Origin: Niabella ginsenosidivorans
Lineage (GTDB): Bacteria > Bacteroidota > Bacteroidia > Chitinophagales > Chitinophagaceae
Assembly: GCF_001654455.1 (NCBI RefSeq)
Contig: NZ_CP015772.1
Coordinates: 2,542,001 to 2,606,000, forward strand
DNA: 64,000 bases
Reading direction: 5' to 3'
Positions 27,388-35,336 of this stretch are shown piece after piece. Positions within the stretch are counted from its first letter, which is position 1, and each line of letters begins with the position of its first letter. Both the position numbers and the translations under genes were made by a program. A model generated the notes under the pieces. It did not search any database, was not told where the DNA came from, and saw only the letters and a list, made by a program, of their open reading frames with translations.

Positions 27388-27395
27388 CAAAAATA
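27388..27395 (-). promoter_or_regulatory. -7 promoter element (TATTTTTG) of trxB-folB
   Basis: Exact TAnnTTTG on the minus strand, ending 20 bp before the trxB ATG; the -33 element is not clear. Confidence 0.45.
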
Positions 27396-27473
27396 AAGGG
27401 AAAAGGTTTACTGCCGGAACACAATACGGCAGTCTGCCGTGCAATACCTGTAAAGCGGAAGGCTTCCGTGCCA

Positions 27474-28061
27474 CTATTTCAGCCGGAGAAAGGGCAAAAA
27501 CAGGAAGCGAAAGGTGTTCCGGTAGGCGGCTTCGGCCTCCCTGTCCCTTAGCCGGCTGGTCAGTTCATTATGAGATAGCCAGAAATCGGCCACAATAAAG
27601 AGTTGCTTTATCAATGCCGGCCAGATCTCATTTTTCAGGTCTGAACGGAAAGTGCCATTCTTTACCAAACGCCTGAAGAGCTTTGTAAGCTCTTTGGTCC
27701 TTCTTTCTGTTACTTTTTCGTAATCTTCCCTTATAAAAGGGATCCGTGCAGCAATTTCCACAAAATGCAGAAAAATAAAGCGATACCGGTACATCAGCCG
27801 GAAAGACCGGGTGGCCAGCTCCAGAACCGCACCCATATCAACAGGCTCGCAGTCGCCAATCTGTATTATCTCTTTATCAAAACCCGCTGCCAGTTGGCTG
27901 TAAAGCGCTATAATGATATCGTTGGTATGCTTAAAATGATAATGAAGGTTACCGGGGCTTATTGAAATACTTGCGGCTATATGCCGGGTGGTTACCACAT
28001 CGATCCCTTTACTGTTATAAAGCAGCAGCGCGGCCTGTAATATCCGGTTCTTTGTGTCCAT
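27474..28061 (-). CDS. TetR/AcrR family transcriptional regulator
   Basis: A 195-residue regulator. The N-terminal helix-turn-helix is typical (RILQAALLLYNSKGIDVVTT, then RHIAASISISPGNLHYHFKH, residues 5-45); the remainder is a helical ligand-binding and dimer domain. It is divergent from a pair of small membrane protein genes, and the 67-bp gap between the starts holds two interleaved perfect inverted repeats, so it most likely represses itself and that pair. The inducer cannot be predicted. A -7 match TAAATTTG (28073 to 28066, minus strand) is only a few bases from its ATG. Confidence 0.9.
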   Translation of the reverse strand: MDTKNRILQAALLLYNSKGIDVVTTRHIAASISISPGNLHYHFKHTNDIIIALYSQLAAGFDKEIIQIGDCEPVDMGAVLELATRSFRLMYRYRFIFLHFVEIAARIPFIREDYEKVTERRTKELTKLFRRLVKNGTFRSDLKNEIWPALIKQLFIVADFWLSHNELTSRLRDREAEAAYRNTFRFLFLPFLRLK

Positions 28062-28067
28062 TCTTCA

Positions 28068-28127
28068 AATTTAGAACAAATGCCCTAATATCTGATAATT
28101 TAGTACATTTGTTCTAAATTATCAGAT
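28068..28127. promoter_or_regulatory. Divergent promoter/operator with two interleaved perfect inverted repeats
   Basis: Repeat 1: 15-bp arms at 28068-28082 and 28106-28120 (AATTTAGAACAAATG and its complement). Repeat 2: 13-bp arms at 28090-28102 and 28115-28127 (ATCTGATAATTTA and its complement). The right arms overlap by 6 bp. TACATTTG (28104-28111, plus strand) and TAAATTTG (28073-28066, minus strand) are -7 elements for the two directions; both lie within or across repeat-1 arms. This is the expected place for TetR-type operators. Confidence 0.7.
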
Positions 28128-28128
28128 C

Positions 28129-28317
28129 ATGAGCAACTCCGCAACACAGGAAGAAAAGCAATCGCTTTACAGGAAACTACGAATAACGGTATTCCCTGTA
28201 AAACCTGGAGATCCTTCCCTGGTAAGGCTGGGTAAAAATACAGGGTTCATCGTATTTTTTGTAGTAGCGGCCCTTGTGTCTGTTGCTTTACTGGTTAGCG
28301 TAATCCTGGTTTTATAA
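28129..28317 (+). CDS. Small single-pass membrane protein, function unknown
   Basis: A 62-residue protein: a polar, charged N-terminus (residues 1-37) and one transmembrane helix (about 39-61, TGFIVFFVVAALVSVALLVS) ending at the C-terminus, the layout of a tail-anchored or small regulatory membrane protein. No family recognised. It is the first gene after the TetR operator and is followed 2 bp later by another membrane protein, so the two are one unit under that regulator. Confidence 0.65.
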   Translation: MSNSATQEEKQSLYRKLRITVFPVKPGDPSLVRLGKNTGFIVFFVVAALVSVALLVSVILVL

Positions 28318-28319
28318 AA

Positions 28320-28688
28320 ATGAGCAACCTGTCCAAATTTTTATTTACCTGCTACTATTGTTCCTGGCTGATAATTCATTTTTTCCGATGGATTCACCAT
28401 CCTGTTCCCTGGTTCAATAATTACCTGACGGATCTTGCGGCTGTTCCGCTAATAGCGCATATTGTTTTGTATGTGATCCGGGAATTTGTTGTCCATCATA
28501 ATCACTATTGCCTTCCGCTATCTTACCTGCTGTTCATTGCCGTGTATACCTCCATTGTATTTGAAGGGATCATGCCAGCCCTTTCAGCCCGTTATACCCG
28601 GGATATGGGAGATGTTGCGGCTTACCTCTTTGGAGCGCTTTTCTATTATTTTGTACACCAGCGGAACTTCCGGAGCCCTATCTCATAA
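28320..28688 (+). CDS. Multi-pass membrane protein, function unknown
   Basis: A 122-residue protein with about three to four membrane helices (roughly 5-24, 36-56, 65-85 and 98-112). Histidines cluster in it (HFFRWIHHP, VVHHNHYCLP), which could point to metal or haem contact, but this is only a possibility. No family recognised. The second gene of the putative TetR-regulated pair; the short spacing suggests the two proteins work together in the inner membrane. Confidence 0.65.
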   Translation: MSNLSKFLFTCYYCSWLIIHFFRWIHHPVPWFNNYLTDLAAVPLIAHIVLYVIREFVVHHNHYCLPLSYLLFIAVYTSIVFEGIMPALSARYTRDMGDVAAYLFGALFYYFVHQRNFRSPIS

Positions 28689-29012
28689 CCGATGAGCCGT
28701 GCCTACGGCACTCAACTTCTGTATACGCTCTTTTCCTCCGGAATAAATTCCGGCGTTGTTTTTATGGAGCAGGTGTATGACCTTCAGAAAGCAAAAACAG
28801 AGTCAAATATTCCATGAAGGATCCTTACCGGGGGCGATGTATGAGAGGCATCGCCTCGCTTTACGAACAGATCGCACATTCAGTTCGTGGTATAGTACGG
28901 CAGAGCGCCACAGGCCCGGCCCATACGTTAACCACAATGCTTTTTGTCAGAAGATGGTGCAGGATGGTATTGCTGCGTAATACCGGTTTAGGAGCTGTTT
29001 AACAGGTGTTTC
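28689..29012. other. 324-bp region without a recognised gene
   Basis: Short open frames here have no family features. A 7-bp inverted repeat GGCGATG/CATCGCC (28833-28855) and general resemblance to intergenic repeat DNA are all that is seen. It separates convergent gene ends. Confidence 0.5.
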
Positions 29013-29942
29013 TTACTGATCCTGTTCCAGTTTTTTTTGGTAGGCCCTGCTTAGCCCATCGACCATGGCTTCATAGCCCTTTTTGTCGGCAAAAGCTAAA
29101 GGGTTGTATTTACTGAATGGAGGATGTTTTTTCTGAAGACCGAACTGGCTGGCATGCGAAGCCACCCAAAGATCAAACGACAGTTTTTTCAATGCGCCCA
29201 GCGTGTATGCATAATCCTGTGCTATTTCAGGATAAGCGGGCACTGCTGAGAATTTTTTTTCTGTAACAATCGTGGGCATATTTGCAATAAGCACCCGGTA
29301 GGTTCTTTCTTCATCCCTGGTGGTGAGCAGGTAGCTACAGGATCCTTGGGTATGACCGGGATGATGCAGCATTGTTAACCGGGTTTCACCCAGAATGATC
29401 GTATCTCCATCCTGTAACCGCTTGTCTGCCATAACCGGGGTAAACAGCGCTCCTTTTCCACCAAAAGCATAATCAGAACTGCCTCCGTCAGCCAGCACCG
29501 CAGCATCTTTTGCATCTGCCATCAGCTGTGCACCGGTCAGCTTTTTAATGGCCGCCATGGCACCTACATGATCAAAATGTGCCTGGGTGGTCAATAAAAT
29601 TTTAAGATCCTTCCATTGAAATCCAAGGGTCTTAATATTTTTTTGTATAATCGGTACTGACCCTGGAAGGCCCGTATTAATAAGAATATTTCCTTTTGTG
29701 GTTGTAATGAGATAGCAGGCCAGGTCATACGTGCCTACATAATATAAGTTACCCGCAATACGGAACGGAGGATACGGCCTTGACCATTCCGGTGGTGTAT
29801 CCTGAGGTGGGCGCAGTTTCTGAGACCAGGATGTACCTCCCAACAGAAGCACGCCCAGCAGCAACAGGCACCATCTTGCCAGTAATATACTTTTGGGGAA
29901 TAACGGATAACGGGTGATGAGGGTCCTGCGGCGATGTGTCAT
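29013..29942 (-). CDS. Subclass B3 metallo-beta-lactamase, GOB-like (Gln-His-His site)
   Basis: A 309-residue exported protein with a signal segment around residues 20-40. It is a metallo-beta-lactamase fold of subclass B3. The first zinc motif is TTQAHFDHVG: Gln120, His122, Asp124, His125, with Gln where most B3 enzymes have His. This Gln (BBL position 116) is the hallmark of the GOB enzymes. HHPGHTQGSCSYL supplies His197, and WVASHASQFGL supplies His263. Further stretches (YRVLIANMP, DYAYTLGALKKLSFDLWVAS) agree with what I remember of GOB sequences. It would hydrolyse beta-lactams, including carbapenems, in the periplasm if expressed; activity is inferred. It lies 14 bp downstream of tex and shares its direction. 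Confidence 0.88.
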   Translation of the reverse strand: MTHRRRTLITRYPLFPKSILLARWCLLLLGVLLLGGTSWSQKLRPPQDTPPEWSRPYPPFRIAGNLYYVGTYDLACYLITTTKGNILINTGLPGSVPIIQKNIKTLGFQWKDLKILLTTQAHFDHVGAMAAIKKLTGAQLMADAKDAAVLADGGSSDYAFGGKGALFTPVMADKRLQDGDTIILGETRLTMLHHPGHTQGSCSYLLTTRDEERTYRVLIANMPTIVTEKKFSAVPAYPEIAQDYAYTLGALKKLSFDLWVASHASQFGLQKKHPPFSKYNPLAFADKKGYEAMVDGLSRAYQKKLEQDQ

Positions 29943-29956
29943 TGCTGTTTTTATTT

Positions 29957-32209
29957 TTAATCTGCAAATTTCTTCCGAAGGGCATCCAGGCTGGATTGAA
30001 AGCTATTTTTTGGCTTACCGTTACCATTTTCCGGCCGGGACCGGTTGCCCCGGACGCCCGGCACTGAGATAGCAGAATCACTATTCTTCATGCTCAATGA
30101 TATCCTTTTGCGCAGCACGTCTACTTCCAAAACGGTTACTTCCACTTTCTGGTTCAGCTTTACCACCTCATTGGGATCGCTTACAAATTTATTGGAAAGA
30201 TGTGACACGTGTATCAGGCCGTCCTGCTTTACACCCACATCCACAAAAGCGCCGAAATTGGTAATGTTGGTAATGATACCGGGCACTTTCATTCCGGGTT
30301 TCAGGTCTTCTATTGAAGACAAACCTTCGGCAAAGCGAAACTCTTCGATGGCTTCCCGCGGATCACGGCCGGGCTTTTCCAGCTCCTTCAAAATATCTTC
30401 AATAGTATACAGTCCCGCTGTTTCAGTTACAAAATCCCTGGCTTTAATTGTTTTTCTCAGCCCGGGTTTTACGATCAGGTCGCTCACCGTGCAATTCAAA
30501 TGACTGGCCATGGATTCCACAACCGGGTAGCTTTCCGGGTGCACTGCCGAGTTATCCAGCGGGTTGGCAGCATTGGGAATGCGCAAAAAGCCGGCGCATT
30601 GCTCATAGGCTTTTGGCCCCAGCATGGATACTTTCAGCAGTTCTCCCCTGCTTTTAAACGCCCCGTTCTTTGTGCGATATTCTACAATATTTTTTGCAGT
30701 AGTAGCTGTCAGACCGGAAACATACATCAGCAAATGTTTACTGGCCGTATTTACATCAACGCCTACATAGTTTACACAGCTTTGCACCACATTGTCCAGG
30801 CTTTCTTTTAAACGGTTCTGATTTACGTCATGCTGATACTGCCCCACTCCAATGCTTTTTGCATCAATCTTTACCAGCTCGCTCAGTGGGTCCAGCAAAC
30901 GGCGGCCAATGCTGATGGCGCCCCGCACAGTAACATCTTCCTCCGGAAATTCCTCACGCGCCACTTCGCTTGCGGAATAAATAGAAGCGCCGCTTTCATT
31001 TACCATAAATATGGAGATGGGTTTTCCAAAATCAATACTGCGCACCAGCTTCTCCGTTTCCTTACTGGCCGTTCCGTTGCCATAACCAATGGCCTCAATA
31101 TCATAATGGCGCACCAGGCGTTTAATGGCTTCCGTAGCCCCATGCCAGTCGTTTTGCGGAGGATGCGGAAAAATGGTTTCATATTTCAGGAACGTGCCGC
31201 TCTCATCCAGGCAAACCACTTTGCAACCCGTCCTGAAGCCGGGGTCAATCGCCAGCACCCTTTTATGACCCAGCGGCGGCGCAAGCAACAACTGGCGGAG
31301 GTTTTCAGCAAACACTTTAATAGCTTCTTCATCGGCAGCCACCTTACTGTTCAAACGGAACTCGGTTTCAATGGCTGGTTTTAACAGCCGGGTATAGGCA
31401 TCCTCAACTGCCAGCGCTACCTGTTCAGACGCGGCCCCCGACGATGTAACCATTTCTTTTTTTAATGCGCCGATAGCCGTGTCCTTTTCAACTGCAATGT
31501 CCATGATCAGGTACCCCTCCTTTTCACCACGGCGTATTGCCAGGATCCTGTGCGAAGGGCATTTGGCTAAAGGCTCTTTAAAATCAAAATAATCCCGGTA
31601 TTTCTGTGCCTCCGCATCTTCTTTTTTAGAGGTCAGCACCCGGGAAGCAATCACGGCACCCGCACTAAACAGGGAGCGGATCAATGTCCTGGCCTGCTCA
31701 CTTTCCGCGATCCATTCTGCCATAATATCCCTGGCCCCCTGCAATGCATCTGCAACATCCTTTACCTGTTCATTCACATATCCTGCGGCGGCTGTCTCTA
31801 CATTTTCATTACCCTGCGCAAACAGCAAGCCAGCAAGAGGTTCCAGCCCTTTTTCTATAGCTACGGAGGCTTTGGTTTTCCGCTTGGGTTTATAAGGCAG
31901 GTAAATGTCTTCCAGCTCTGTTGCATTGATGCAATGATCAATACGTTGCTTTAACTCAGGGGTTAGCTTGCCGGCTGCTTCAATTGTTTTCAGAACCGTT
32001 TCTTTACGTTTTTCCAGTTCGTCGTAATATTTGATCTTATCAATAACAGCAGTAATCTGCACTTCATCCATATTACCCGTAGCTTCTTTGCGGTAACGGC
32101 TGATAAAAGGAATAGTAGCTCCTTCTGCATGTAATTGTTCCACATTGCCTACCTGCTTTACCGGCAGCCCCAGGTCTGTTGCAATTTGCTGTATATACTG
32201 ACTGTTCAT
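29957..32209 (-). CDS. tex: Tex family RNA-binding transcription accessory protein
   Basis: A 750-residue Tex protein. The N-terminal Tex domain begins IQQIATDLGLPVKQV and contains GATIPFISRYRKEATGNMDE; the YqgF/RuvC-like fold (about residues 325-450) has VLAIDPGFRTGCKVVCLDES; the helix-hairpin-helix segment (SKHLLMYVSGLTATTAKNIV) follows; the C-terminal S1 domain (about 630-705, GIITNITNFGAFVDVGVKQD) binds RNA. Tex affects transcription and RNA metabolism broadly. The ATG at 32209 is preferred because the frame upstream (to 32263) covers the likely promoter and carries no conserved sequence. Confidence 0.95.
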   Translation of the reverse strand: MNSQYIQQIATDLGLPVKQVGNVEQLHAEGATIPFISRYRKEATGNMDEVQITAVIDKIKYYDELEKRKETVLKTIEAAGKLTPELKQRIDHCINATELEDIYLPYKPKRKTKASVAIEKGLEPLAGLLFAQGNENVETAAAGYVNEQVKDVADALQGARDIMAEWIAESEQARTLIRSLFSAGAVIASRVLTSKKEDAEAQKYRDYFDFKEPLAKCPSHRILAIRRGEKEGYLIMDIAVEKDTAIGALKKEMVTSSGAASEQVALAVEDAYTRLLKPAIETEFRLNSKVAADEEAIKVFAENLRQLLLAPPLGHKRVLAIDPGFRTGCKVVCLDESGTFLKYETIFPHPPQNDWHGATEAIKRLVRHYDIEAIGYGNGTASKETEKLVRSIDFGKPISIFMVNESGASIYSASEVAREEFPEEDVTVRGAISIGRRLLDPLSELVKIDAKSIGVGQYQHDVNQNRLKESLDNVVQSCVNYVGVDVNTASKHLLMYVSGLTATTAKNIVEYRTKNGAFKSRGELLKVSMLGPKAYEQCAGFLRIPNAANPLDNSAVHPESYPVVESMASHLNCTVSDLIVKPGLRKTIKARDFVTETAGLYTIEDILKELEKPGRDPREAIEEFRFAEGLSSIEDLKPGMKVPGIITNITNFGAFVDVGVKQDGLIHVSHLSNKFVSDPNEVVKLNQKVEVTVLEVDVLRKRISLSMKNSDSAISVPGVRGNRSRPENGNGKPKNSFQSSLDALRKKFAD

Positions 32210-32404
32210 TTTTTTAATAATTGGGGTGCAAATGTAAGCGCACAAACTATAGAAACAAAGCAATGTGCATAAGATTCCTTTTCCTTTACACAGTATATTT
32301 TATAAGAAAAGGCGGTGTGCAAATGCCATAAGAAACAGGAGCTACGGCCGGAAGCGGGTGGTGGCAAGCGCCCGGTTGAAAGTGCATTATAAGCAACAGC
32401 ACAC

Positions 32405-32433
32405 TTGCAAACAACATCCTTTAGCTACTTTTG
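32405..32433 (+). promoter_or_regulatory. Promoter of the HMA-AraC regulator gene
   Basis: TTG (32405-32407), 18-nt spacer, TACTTTTG (32426-32433), an exact TAnnTTTG. The ATG at 32449 follows 16 bp later. Confidence 0.6.
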
Positions 32434-32448
32434 ATTATTTTTACACAG

Positions 32449-33018
32449 ATGGATGCAATGAAGCTCTATATAAAAAACATGGTCTGCAACCGCTGCAAAA
32501 TGGCGGTAAAGGCAACGCTTGACCGGTTGCATATTCCGGTGGCCGGCATTGAGCTGGGAGAAGTGAAGCTGGAGCGGGTTATAACTCCCGGTGAAAAAGA
32601 ACAGCTGGAAGCTGACCTGAATGCACTGGGCTTTGAGCTGATTGATGATAAAAAAAGCAGGCTGATTGAAAATATCAAGAAAGAGATCATACAATTGGTG
32701 CATCACCAGGATGGTGAACTGAAGACCAATCTTTCAGACTACCTGGGCAGCAGGTTGCATCATGACTATAATTATATGTCGAACCTTTTTTCAGAAGTGG
32801 AAGGTACCACTGTTGAAAAATATTTTATCAACCAGAAAATTGAACGGGTCAAGGAGCTGCTGGTTTACGATGAGCTGACTTTAAGCGAAATCGCTTACCA
32901 GCTGAACTATTCCAGCGTGGCGCATCTGAGCAACCAGTTCAAAAAAGTAACGGGTTTTACCCCCAGCTATTTTAAGAACATCCGCCATGAAAAGCGAAAG
33001 CCACTGGATATGATATAA
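32449..33018 (+). CDS. AraC-type regulator with N-terminal heavy-metal-associated (HMA) domain
   Basis: A 189-residue fusion. Residues 4-70 look like an HMA ferredoxin-like fold with the metal motif MVCNRCKM (Cys13 and Cys16), as in CopZ-type chaperones. Residues 85-185 are an AraC DNA-binding domain with two helix-turn-helix units; the second has LTLSEIAYQLNYSSVAHLSN and FKKVTGFTPSYFK, the classical AraC end. The natural reading is a metal-sensing (copper or similar) activator. Possible targets are the OsmC fusion and P-type ATPase 2.3-3.2 kb downstream, from which it is now separated by the IS110 element. The start follows a good promoter. Confidence 0.85.
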   Translation: MDAMKLYIKNMVCNRCKMAVKATLDRLHIPVAGIELGEVKLERVITPGEKEQLEADLNALGFELIDDKKSRLIENIKKEIIQLVHHQDGELKTNLSDYLGSRLHHDYNYMSNLFSEVEGTTVEKYFINQKIERVKELLVYDELTLSEIAYQLNYSSVAHLSNQFKKVTGFTPSYFKNIRHEKRKPLDMI

Positions 33019-33445
33019 AGCTGGACGCCCGGCGGCACTTACCGGTCTGCCGCGGGGACCGGTGTTACCATCAACTACAGCATATAAGTAGTATGTCCGC
33101 CCGTTTGACCTGCCCGGGTTATTGGCGGACGCTTATCGGTTGAAATACTATGCCCCGGTACTCAATATTGTTATCCTTCTTACAATTGCATTTCTTTTAG
33201 AAGACCGGGAGCAGCATCGCATCATCCGGACTTTTTGAATGTTTTTGCACGTTTTCCGAGAGCAGGCGCCGCAAATTGAAAACCCGGCATGGCGATCTAT
33301 TTACACTCAGCCTTAATTGGAATCTGTCATTAACAGCACTCATAAAAGCGTTGCCTTTAAGTTCATTCGGATGACAAGTTTTTTTTAATCGTCATCCCGA
33401 CTTGTTAATTAGGGATCAAAATTAATGAGTAATGACAAGTGGTAT
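33019..33445. other. 427-bp non-coding region left of the insertion sequence
   Basis: No gene recognised. It contains a 7-bp inverted repeat GTCCGCC/GGCGGAC (33095-33130) after the regulator gene and a GTCATCCCGACTTG segment (33391-33404) of the same flavour as the CTTGTCAT repeats right of the insertion sequence. AATGACAAG (33431-33439) is the left arm of the hairpin split by the insertion. Confidence 0.55.
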
Positions 33446-33447
33446 CT

Positions 33448-33626
33448 TTGAAAGAAGCAGGTTACAGCAGCGTAGCCGTCGTATCGATTAGTGTTTTGTA
33501 CCTCCTGTCGACACTTGCTTCAAAGAATGGTGCATTAATGTTTGGTGATACTGTTTGCAGCAGCATTCCCGTTTGGCACATTGCTTTTTTATTGAACCTC
33601 TTTGAGCTGTAACCTGCTTTTTTTAA
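33448..33626 (+). ncRNA. Candidate IS110 bridge RNA
   Basis: The 5' non-coding part of the IS element is closed by a long-range stem: 33455-33468 (AAGCAGGTTACAGC) is the exact complement of 33606-33619, and with two G-U pairs the stem extends to 33448-33468 with 33606-33626. The enclosed RNA is about 179 nt, close to the 177-nt bridge RNA of IS621, and lies upstream of the recombinase as in the IS110 group. Within it TTCAAAGA (33519-33526) is complementary to the left element end (33445-33452), and GTCGTATC (33478-33485) matches 7 of 8 bases of the reconstructed target GTGGTATC. Guide assignment is tentative. Confidence 0.6.
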
Positions 33627-33647
33627 TTAATACTTAAAAAAGTAGTT

Positions 33648-34958
33648 ATGTCAAATTTAGTCAGTTTTGAACAACACAATGCGTGTGCAGCCGCTATTGA
33701 TATCGGCTCAAAGAAAATCTTCGTTTCCTGTGATGGGATTACGGTTAAAAGTTACGATACTTTTACGTTTAGCTATCGTAAGTGTATTGAAGATCTTAGG
33801 AGCCAGCAGGTGAAAAATGTATGTATGGAGGCTACAGGCGTCTACTGGATTGCGCTACATGAGCTGCTGGAGCAAGCCGGTTTCTGTGTATGCCTGGTAA
33901 ATCCCAAAGAGGTAAAGCAGGTAAAAGGTCGGAAGACGGATGTAGCCGATGCCTGTTGGATGCAGAAAATGTTTAGTGCAGGATTGGTACGGCAAAGCTA
34001 TATACCGGCCGGTAGATTGAAAGAACTCCGGATGCTAATGCGGGAGCGGGAAGATATTATCAGTATGGGCAGCAGTTATGTAAATAAAATGCAGAAGGCA
34101 TTAGAGTTGATGAACATCAAATTGACGGAGGTTATTTCTCAGATTACTGGTGTCAGTGGTATCCGTATGATAGAGGCGATCCTTAGAGGGGAAAGGGACG
34201 GAAAGGTATTATTAAGCCTGTGTCACAAAAGTATAAAAGATAAAAAGGCAGACGAGGTATTGATGGCCTTAGAAGGCAACTACAATGAAAGCTGGCTGTT
34301 CTTGTTGGAACAGAACCTCAAGCTTTGGAAAATTCATGAGCAGCAAATACTCATAGTAGATCAGCGTATGGAAGTGTTGCTTTCTTTTCTGGAGCAAGGT
34401 AGTTCATTTGTAGCGCCGGTACATAAGGAGAAGCCCGTACGCCATCATAAGCCAATGATTAAGGATTTAAATCAAAAATTGCTCAATATATACGGTGTAG
34501 ATGCGGGCTGTCTGCCGGGAGTAACCAACTATTCTATGTTGAAGCTGCTGGGAGAAACAGGTACCGATCTGAGTAGATTTCCTACGGAAAAGCATTATGT
34601 AAGCTGGTGCGGGCTTTCCCCTGGTCATAACCAAAGCGGCAGCCGCAGCAGGAAAGCAAAAATGAAAAACAGTTCCAGAGTGGGCCAGATATTCAGGGAG
34701 ATCGCACAATCGCTGCTCAATAGCAAACATATAGCCATTGGAACATTTATACGCAGAATACGCACCAGGAAAGGTCCCGCAATTGCAATAAAAGCAGGAG
34801 CCAGAAAAATTGCTATTGCATTTTATAACTTACTGACTAAAGGGACAGCTTATTTAGAACAAGGAGCTGCTAAATATGAACAGCAATTAAAGCAACGCGA
34901 GCAACAGTATTTATTGAAACTGGCTACAAAACACAACTTGAAATTAGTTGAAATATAG
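33648..34958 (+). CDS. IS110-family transposase (recombinase)
   Basis: A 436-residue DEDD-type recombinase. The N-terminal RuvC-like domain supplies Asp18 (AIDIGSKK), Glu61 (CMEATGVYW), Asp98 and Asp101 (GRKTDVADA). A coiled, helical middle follows, and the C-terminal Transposase_20 domain has LPGVTNYSMLKLLGETGTDL, then FPTEKHYVSWCGLSPGHNQS and GSRSRKAKM; the Ser of NQSG is the likely catalytic serine. In IS621 such an enzyme uses a bridge RNA to recombine donor and target DNA. The frame is intact from ATG 33648, so the element may be active. Confidence 0.93.
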   Translation: MSNLVSFEQHNACAAAIDIGSKKIFVSCDGITVKSYDTFTFSYRKCIEDLRSQQVKNVCMEATGVYWIALHELLEQAGFCVCLVNPKEVKQVKGRKTDVADACWMQKMFSAGLVRQSYIPAGRLKELRMLMREREDIISMGSSYVNKMQKALELMNIKLTEVISQITGVSGIRMIEAILRGERDGKVLLSLCHKSIKDKKADEVLMALEGNYNESWLFLLEQNLKLWKIHEQQILIVDQRMEVLLSFLEQGSSFVAPVHKEKPVRHHKPMIKDLNQKLLNIYGVDAGCLPGVTNYSMLKLLGETGTDLSRFPTEKHYVSWCGLSPGHNQSGSRSRKAKMKNSSRVGQIFREIAQSLLNSKHIAIGTFIRRIRTRKGPAIAIKAGARKIAIAFYNLLTKGTAYLEQGAAKYEQQLKQREQQYLLKLATKHNLKLVEI

Positions 34959-34970
34959 TGCATTACATAT

Positions 34971-35336
34971 CTTGTCATTGGCACCGAACCTGCTTTCAGC
35001 GGGTGCGCAGAGGGATCTCATCTGTTACAGAGATCTCTCCGCTCGTTCTCCGAACTCGGTCGGGACGACGATCTTGTATATTATTGGCTTTCAATACAAT
35101 AACACACTTGTCATGAACAGCCTGACGAAGGATGATCCGGCTTCGCCAAGGGTAACATTTTGCTTATGCTGACTATTAATACTTTAAGAACTTGTCATGA
35201 ACAGTCCGACGAATTATGAGCAGCAATAAACATCACTTCCGTCCGGACGATATATTCCCAGAGCTTCCGACGGAACGCCGGAAGGTGTTTTAAAATGAAT
35301 GCATAAGCTCATCAGCAGTATAAAACCGATCAGCCT
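34971..35336. repeat. Repeat-rich non-coding region right of the insertion sequence
   Basis: It starts with CTTGTCATT, the right half of the split hairpin. A 10-bp imperfect hairpin (35010-35039, GAGGGATCTC/GAGATCTCTC) follows. A 24-bp unit beginning ACTTGTCATGAACAG occurs at 35106-35129 and again at 35190-35213 with 22 of 24 identities, each continuing into GACGAA. No gene is credible here. The units resemble GTCATCC..GACGAAGGA stretches at 33391 and 44802, so a dispersed intergenic repeat family is present. Confidence 0.65.

Larger units (their letters stand above)
33446..34970 (+). mobile_element. Complete IS110-family insertion sequence, about 1.5 kb
   Basis: The element holds one recombinase gene and a 200-bp 5' non-coding region. 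IS110 elements have no terminal inverted repeats. I place the ends by the shared TATCTT at 33443-33448 and 34968-34973: taking a CT core at 33446 and 34971 gives a 1525-bp element, normal for the family. Removing it joins AATGACAAG-TGGTAT to CTTGTCATT, a perfect 9-bp hairpin with a 6-nt loop, which is probably the original target site. The exact cut can shift within the 6-nt repeat. Confidence 0.75.

Noticed and set aside
28756-29002. Two overlapping short open frames
   Set aside because: Two frames of the same repeat-like stretch; Arg-rich, no homology signal.
33431-34979. AATGACAAG/CTTGTCATT as terminal inverted repeats of the insertion sequence
   Set aside because: IS110-family elements lack such repeats; joining the flanks gives a hairpin, so these are better explained as the two halves of the target site.
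34948-35172. 74-residue open frame after the transposase
   Set aside because: Runs over the element end and intergenic repeats.
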